Source: a virus
IMG/VR virus record: IMGVR_UViG_3300037502_001013
Span: 1 to 29,005 of that record
Length of the DNA stretch: 29,005 nt
Reading direction: 5' to 3' (one strand)
Shown in pieces: positions 25,778 through 29,005 of the stretch. A program made the translations under genes and the position numbers. The notes under the pieces are model-generated. The model saw only the letters and a list, made by a program, of their open reading frames with translations. It ran no database searches and had not been told where the DNA came from. Every line of letters begins with the position of its first letter. Position 1 is the stretch's first letter.

Positions 25778-26158
25778 ATGAGAGCAAAAGAATTCGTATC
25801 AGAAACACAAAGTAAAAAAATTACTAAAAGACAGTTGCAGTCTGCAACCGGGGTCAATATTTTTAATGATCGAGGAACGCAGTGGTCTAGTGATTACAGC
25901 GGATACAGGGCTATGATGGCTGCTGCTATGACTGATGGCGAAAACGAACCTAAAATAGATAAAGAAAGCTATATTGGTAAGAAAAAAACAGCATACCCTT
26001 ACACTCCCGAAGATCAAAATAAACTGAAAAAAGCATTCAAAGCAGTGGGAATAACTTATAAAGACCCCACACACGGTGATATGCGCAGTTTAGAGTTAAA
26101 TGATACGAACAAAGTAAGTCCTGTACCTAAACGCAAAAAGAACAAATACGGCGTTTAA
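25778..26158 (+). CDS. Small basic protein with capsid-targeting-like N-terminus
   Basis: A 126-residue, lysine-rich basic protein two bases after the gp13 stop, with no clear Shine-Dalgarno of its own, so probably translated by coupling. It begins MRAKEFVSETQ. This resembles the T4 capsid-targeting sequence MKTYQEFIAE of internal head proteins, which the prohead protease cuts after a hydrophobic-x-Glu; here V7-S8-E9 would be the site. The rest (RQLQSATGVNIFNDRG, KKAFKAVGITYKD, PKRKKNKYGV end) has no family I recognise. A DNA-binding, co-packaged internal protein is a plausible reading; an unrelated small cytoplasmic protein is the alternative. Confidence 0.75.
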   Translation: MRAKEFVSETQSKKITKRQLQSATGVNIFNDRGTQWSSDYSGYRAMMAAAMTDGENEPKIDKESYIGKKKTAYPYTPEDQNKLKKAFKAVGITYKDPTHGDMRSLELNDTNKVSPVPKRKKNKYGV

Positions 26159-26162
26159 TCTA

Positions 26163-26191
26163 TTGACACATTCAAAAAAATACAGTAATAT
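26163..26191 (+). promoter_or_regulatory. Sigma-70-like promoter for the dNMP kinase gene
   Basis: A perfect TTGACA (26163-26168) is separated by 17 bases from TAATAT (26186-26191), predicting a start near 26198 and a very short leader holding GGAGGG (26202-26207). An alternative -10, TATAAT at 26191-26196, would need a 22-base spacer and is less likely. Host-type promoters like this usually drive early or middle phage genes, unlike the A/T-only motifs elsewhere here. Confidence 0.65.
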
Positions 26192-26213
26192 ATAATATCT
26201 TGGAGGGTATTAT

Positions 26214-26903
26214 ATGATTATTGGCATCTGCGGATTTATAGGATCCGGCAAAGACACCGTTGCAGACTATTTGGTAAATTTTCATGAATTTAGACGTGAA
26301 AGTTTCGCCAACACACTAAAAGACGCAGTCGCAGCCGTTTTTGGGTGGGACAGGACCATGCTAGAAGGTCGAACCAAAGAAGCACGTGAATGGCGTGAAC
26401 AGGTGGATTTTTGGTGGAGCAATAGGCTAGGACGACAAATTACTCCAAGATGGGTCTTACAATATTGGGGCACAGAAGTGTGCCGTAAAGGTTTCCACGA
26501 CGATATCTGGATTGCCAGCTTAGAAAATAAACTACGTAGTAGCAAGGACGATGTAGTAATATCTGATTGCAGATTTCCTAATGAAATTGAAAGCATACGC
26601 AAAGCAGGTGGCGAGATTGTATGGGTCAAACGGGGAGAATTGCCTGCATGGTATAATCTTGCTTTGGACTCCAACAAAGGCCAAAATCTAGCCTTTCAAG
26701 AACTAAAACGCATGGGCATTCATGCCAGTGAAACTGCTTGGGTAGGCACTGATTTCGATCATGAAATTGACAATAATGGTACTATAGATGACTTGTATAA
26801 ACAGGTAAAATCCTTGCTTATAAGTCAGGAACAAGATCACCCTGACGCCATCGAACGCCCTCTTTATGTAGGACTCTCTGACAATTTGCACATATTGTCT
26901 TAA
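26214..26903 (+). CDS. gp1: Deoxynucleoside monophosphate kinase, T4 gp1-like
   Basis: A 229-residue cytoplasmic kinase that phosphorylates dNMPs to dNDPs for phage DNA synthesis (T4 gp1 has 241 residues). The P-loop is GFIGSGKDT at residues 7-15, followed by FANTLKDAVAAVFGWDR, the RWVLQYWGTEVCR segment, and the VVISDCRFPNEIESIRKAGGE strand-helix with WVKR, all typical of the phage dNMP kinase family. The start has a strong GGAGGG six bases upstream and its own sigma-70-like promoter. The last about 28 residues overlap the convergent HNH gene and look unlike the rest of the family (inference), suggesting that the tail was replaced when that gene arrived. Confidence 0.92.
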   Translation: MIIGICGFIGSGKDTVADYLVNFHEFRRESFANTLKDAVAAVFGWDRTMLEGRTKEAREWREQVDFWWSNRLGRQITPRWVLQYWGTEVCRKGFHDDIWIASLENKLRSSKDDVVISDCRFPNEIESIRKAGGEIVWVKRGELPAWYNLALDSNKGQNLAFQELKRMGIHASETAWVGTDFDHEIDNNGTIDDLYKQVKSLLISQEQDHPDAIERPLYVGLSDNLHILS

Positions 26904-27159
26904 GATTATTAGGGCGGGTATTATTTTGATTCCCGTCTACATGAAACACATTGAACTGCTCTTTGTGTTTACTTTTATAGCCACATTTTTCACATTGATC
27001 TTTTTGCTTGTAGCCATCCAAATACCATTTGGGGAACCCATAAGCAACACCTCCGTGTCGTAGGCATATTTCGCACTTTTTTCTAAAATAGGTGCGACCT
27101 TCTTTTTTATAGTTAATTGCGGCAGGCCTAAGGCCGCAAGAACATAGTGGTCTTGACAT
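26818..27159 (-). CDS. HNH-type endonuclease with two zinc-knuckle pairs
   Basis: I place the start at the ATG at 27159 (MSRPLCSCGLRP), giving 113 residues; the frame is open up to 27267, but the extra 36 residues would lie over the leader of the sheath gene and look non-coding. Cysteine pairs C6/C8, C29/C32, C56/C59 and C90/C93 fit zinc-stabilised HNH folds. The HNH core is FNVFHVDGNQNNTRPNNL (H73, N84/N85) followed by KTICANCQ; the usual final His after the last Cys pair is Gln (Q94), so catalysis may be weakened. Such stand-alone genes are common homing-type nucleases between T4-like phage genes. It overlaps the 3' end of the dNMP kinase by 86 bases. Confidence 0.75.
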   Translation of the reverse strand: MSRPLCSCGLRPAAINYKKEGRTYFRKKCEICLRHGGVAYGFPKWYLDGYKQKDQCEKCGYKSKHKEQFNVFHVDGNQNNTRPNNLKTICANCQRVLHKEGVRWRQGDLVPDL

Positions 27160-27229
27160 AACTGTATTTAACCTAACCTTTTCTACACCTTTTTTGGGTG
27201 TTAAACACAGTTGATTTCTCCAATATTCG

Positions 27230-27236
27230 CTAAATA
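27230..27236 (+). promoter_or_regulatory. Candidate late promoter CTAAATA for the tail sheath gene
   Basis: CTAAATA within CGCTAAATATA lies 34 bases before the sheath ATG. The same 11-base string precedes gp13. The predicted start near 27242 leaves a leader of about 29 bases with AGGAG at 27256-27260, ten bases before the ATG. Confidence 0.6.
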
Positions 27237-27270
27237 TATGAACACGAGGAATCTTAGGAGATACCACACA

Positions 27271-29005
27271 ATGGCAAATCTATCATCACCAGGCGTAAGC
27301 GTAACAGTAATTGACGAGAGTTTTTATACTCCGGCTGCTCCAGGTACAGTACCGCTAATTATTGTCGCCAGCGCAGAGAACAAAGCTAATGCTTCAGGAA
27401 CAGGAATTGCTCCAGGAACATTAAAAGAAAATGCAGGATCAGTATACTTAATCACAAGCCAAAAAGATTTAGTAGATACTTTTGGTAATCCTGTATTTAA
27501 AACAGATTCAAATAACAACCCAATTCATGCTGGGGAACAAAACGAATATGGATTGCAGGCAGCATATAGCTTATTAGGCGTAAGCAATCGTGCATTTGTA
27601 GTTCGAGCAGATTTAGATCTTAATAAAATAAATCCGTCAGCAACACCGCCAGCAGCAGACCCAGAAAATGGCACACATTGGCTAGACACAAGGAATAGTG
27701 CTTGGGGTATTTTTGAATGGAACGGCGCTGGTAGAACAGTTACTAATGGTCAGACATTTGTTAGTAAAACTCCAATCGTTATTACTGATACAACAAAAGC
27801 AGATTCCTCAAGTCCATATGCTCCAAAATCTAGCGTAGGCAGTATTGGTGACTATGCAATTGTTAGTTTAAGCAATTTAGATACAACATATTCGGATCCA
27901 GATAGATTATGGTATAAGAATAGAAATGGATCTTGGGTTCAAGTAGGATCAAACGCATGGGCAGAATCATGGCCAACAATTACCGGAACTGAAGTAAATC
28001 CAACAATTACTGTTGGACAGTCATTTACACTCAATGGTATTACTGTAACATCTAACGGTGCTACAGTTCAACAACTGGCCGCAGTAATTAATTCCGGCAG
28101 TCCATCAACAGCATTATTTGCTCAAGGAATTACTGCAGGTGTTGTAAATGGTAAATTAGAAATTTATTCAAATAACAAAACAATGGTTAATGCAGAGGAT
28201 AGCTCAGCATCCAACGCTATTGCCATTGCTAGTGGTACGCTAAATGTAGAAACAGTGTTAGGTATTGTTCCTAAAACTTATTATGCGCCAAGACTAGCAA
28301 TTCAACCACACACTCAAGTACCGTTGTACAAATCAACAGATACTTCACCAAGACCAACAGGTTCAGTATGGGTTAAAACCACAGAGCCAAATAATGGTGC
28401 AAGATTGCGTGTCAAACGTTATAACAGCGATACAGATGCATTTGAATCTGTAGAAGCTCCCATGTATGCTACTAATCAAGCTGCTATCTATAATTTAGAT
28501 AGATCAGGTGGTGGAGAAAATATTCCTTTAGGCGCATTATACACACAAACTAACAGCACAGAAAATCGCGGAGACGATGACAGTCCAAGAGTGGCCGATT
28601 TTAAAATATTCCGCAAACGTGCAATTGGTGCAACAACTATTAGAACTGTAAAAATTATCGATGGCACATTCATTACCGCTGGCGGTACAGCATCAAAGAG
28701 CTTTACCATTCAAGAAAGTTTAAAAGGCCAACTAGCACTTTCAAGTGCAGTCACAGTGTCTTTTACAGCTACAGGTATCGGATTAGCTGATGCTGAGGCA
28801 ATGGCTGGCGCTATCAATGCTGCCGGGTTTGTTAATATTGAAGCAAGTATTGACGCACAGAATAGAGTTACTATTTCTCATAAATTAGGTGGTGAGTTTA
28901 GATTAGCCACAGTGTTAAATGGTGCATTAAGTCAAGCAGGGTTTGCTGCCTACAATGTGCTTACTGGATCTGGCACATTAAATCTAAGTGCAGCCCCAGA
29001 TGGTG
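27271..29005 (+). CDS. gp18: Tail sheath protein gp18-like (partial, runs off the right edge)
   Basis: The frame from the ATG at 27271 is open for 578 codons to the window end with no stop. The N-terminus MANLSSPGVSVTVIDES, then YTPAAPGTVPLIIVASAENK, SVYLITSQKDLVDTFGNPVF and YGLQAAYSLLGVSNRAFVVR are the hallmarks of contractile tail sheath proteins of T4-like phages. The sheath polymerises round the tail tube and contracts to drive it through the cell envelope. Residues about 130-155 (HWLDTRNSAWGIFEWN) and the variable middle correspond to the surface-exposed domains. T4 gp18 has 659 residues, so a modest C-terminal part is missing here. AGGAG at 27256 and the CTAAATA motif upstream support a strong late gene. 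Confidence 0.95.
   Translation, partial: MANLSSPGVSVTVIDESFYTPAAPGTVPLIIVASAENKANASGTGIAPGTLKENAGSVYLITSQKDLVDTFGNPVFKTDSNNNPIHAGEQNEYGLQAAYSLLGVSNRAFVVRADLDLNKINPSATPPAADPENGTHWLDTRNSAWGIFEWNGAGRTVTNGQTFVSKTPIVITDTTKADSSSPYAPKSSVGSIGDYAIVSLSNLDTTYSDPDRLWYKNRNGSWVQVGSNAWAESWPTITGTEVNPTITVGQSFTLNGITVTSNGATVQQLAAVINSGSPSTALFAQGITAGVVNGKLEIYSNNKTMVNAEDSSASNAIAIASGTLNVETVLGIVPKTYYAPRLAIQPHTQVPLYKSTDTSPRPTGSVWVKTTEPNNGARLRVKRYNSDTDAFESVEAPMYATNQAAIYNLDRSGGGENIPLGALYTQTNSTENRGDDDSPRVADFKIFRKRAIGATTIRTVKIIDGTFITAGGTASKSFTIQESLKGQLALSSAVTVSFTATGIGLADAEAMAGAINAAGFVNIEASIDAQNRVTISHKLGGEFRLATVLNGALSQAGFAAYNVLTGSGTLNLSAAPDG

Noticed and set aside
26915-26935. Imperfect hairpin CGGG...CCCG after the dNMP kinase stop as a terminator
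   Set aside because: No U-run follows, the stem has a mismatch, and the bases are explained by the DGNQ and TRP codons of the overlapping HNH gene.
27185-27201. Hairpin ACACC...GGTGT upstream of the sheath gene as a terminator or riboswitch
   Set aside because: Only five base pairs, a U-rich loop rather than a U-tail, and it lies upstream of the late promoter; no known regulatory RNA pattern.
27160-27267. N-terminal extension of the HNH protein up to 27267
   Set aside because: It would lie over the late promoter and ribosome site of the sheath gene, and family-like sequence begins only at MSRPLCSCG.

Overview
The window is a stretch of late and virion-structure genes from a T4-like (contractile-tail) bacteriophage. 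The diagnostic genes are homologues of T4 gp13 (neck), gp14 (neck), gp15 (tail completion/sheath stabiliser), gp18 (tail sheath) and gp1 (dNMP kinase). Around them lies a cluster of very large beta-rich fibre proteins of the type found in T4-like phages of aquatic bacteria. The DNA is AT-leaning. Genes are tightly packed, with short Shine-Dalgarno-bearing gaps or overlaps, and several gaps carry a short A/T-rich motif (CTAAATA or ATAAATA) like the T4 late promoter TATAAATA. No gene here identifies the host.

Region 1 (1-21746, + strand) is a fibre/adhesin cassette of nine complete genes after the tail end of an upstream gene. In order: a small conserved virion protein (77-427); a 1198-aa fibre with six aromatic carbohydrate-binding-like repeats and a beta-helix (465-4061); two RCC1-repeat beta-propeller proteins (4083-6185, 6198-8591); a small acidic protein of unknown role (8609-9031); a third RCC1 propeller (9047-11206); a 943-aa fibre of modules joined by poly-glycine linkers and ending in a cupredoxin-like domain with a complete apparent type-1 copper ligand set (11221-14052); a 254-aa fibre protein (14094-14858); and a 2291-aa fibre with tandem repeats and an inserted LamG-like lectin domain (14871-21746). 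The first, second, third and fifth large ORFs of the 465-11206 block share a similar N-terminal domain, as if built to dock at the same place on the virion or on each other.

Region 2 (21747-24965, - strand) reads gp14, gp15, NUDIX hydrolase as one overlapping operon. The gp14 gene is interrupted by a one-base frameshift at a T-run near its 3' end. The missing C-terminus is intact in the next frame and its stop overlaps the gp15 start (TAATG), so the shifted frame is clearly the original one. Region 2 converges stop-to-stop on the giant fibre gene with no spacer.

Region 3 (24966-29005) begins at a near-perfect palindrome containing two back-to-back late-promoter motifs. One fires leftward into gp14, apparently leaderless, and one rightward into gp13. 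Then come a small basic protein whose N-terminus resembles a T4 capsid-targeting sequence, a dNMP kinase with its own sigma-70-like promoter, a convergent overlapping HNH-type endonuclease on the - strand, and the tail sheath gene running off the right edge. Compared with T4, where 13-14-15 and 18 run the same way, the gp14-gp15 pair is inverted and extra genes are inserted.

No tRNA, CRISPR array, integrase or insertion sequence was seen. No gene-free stretch reaches 300 bases.
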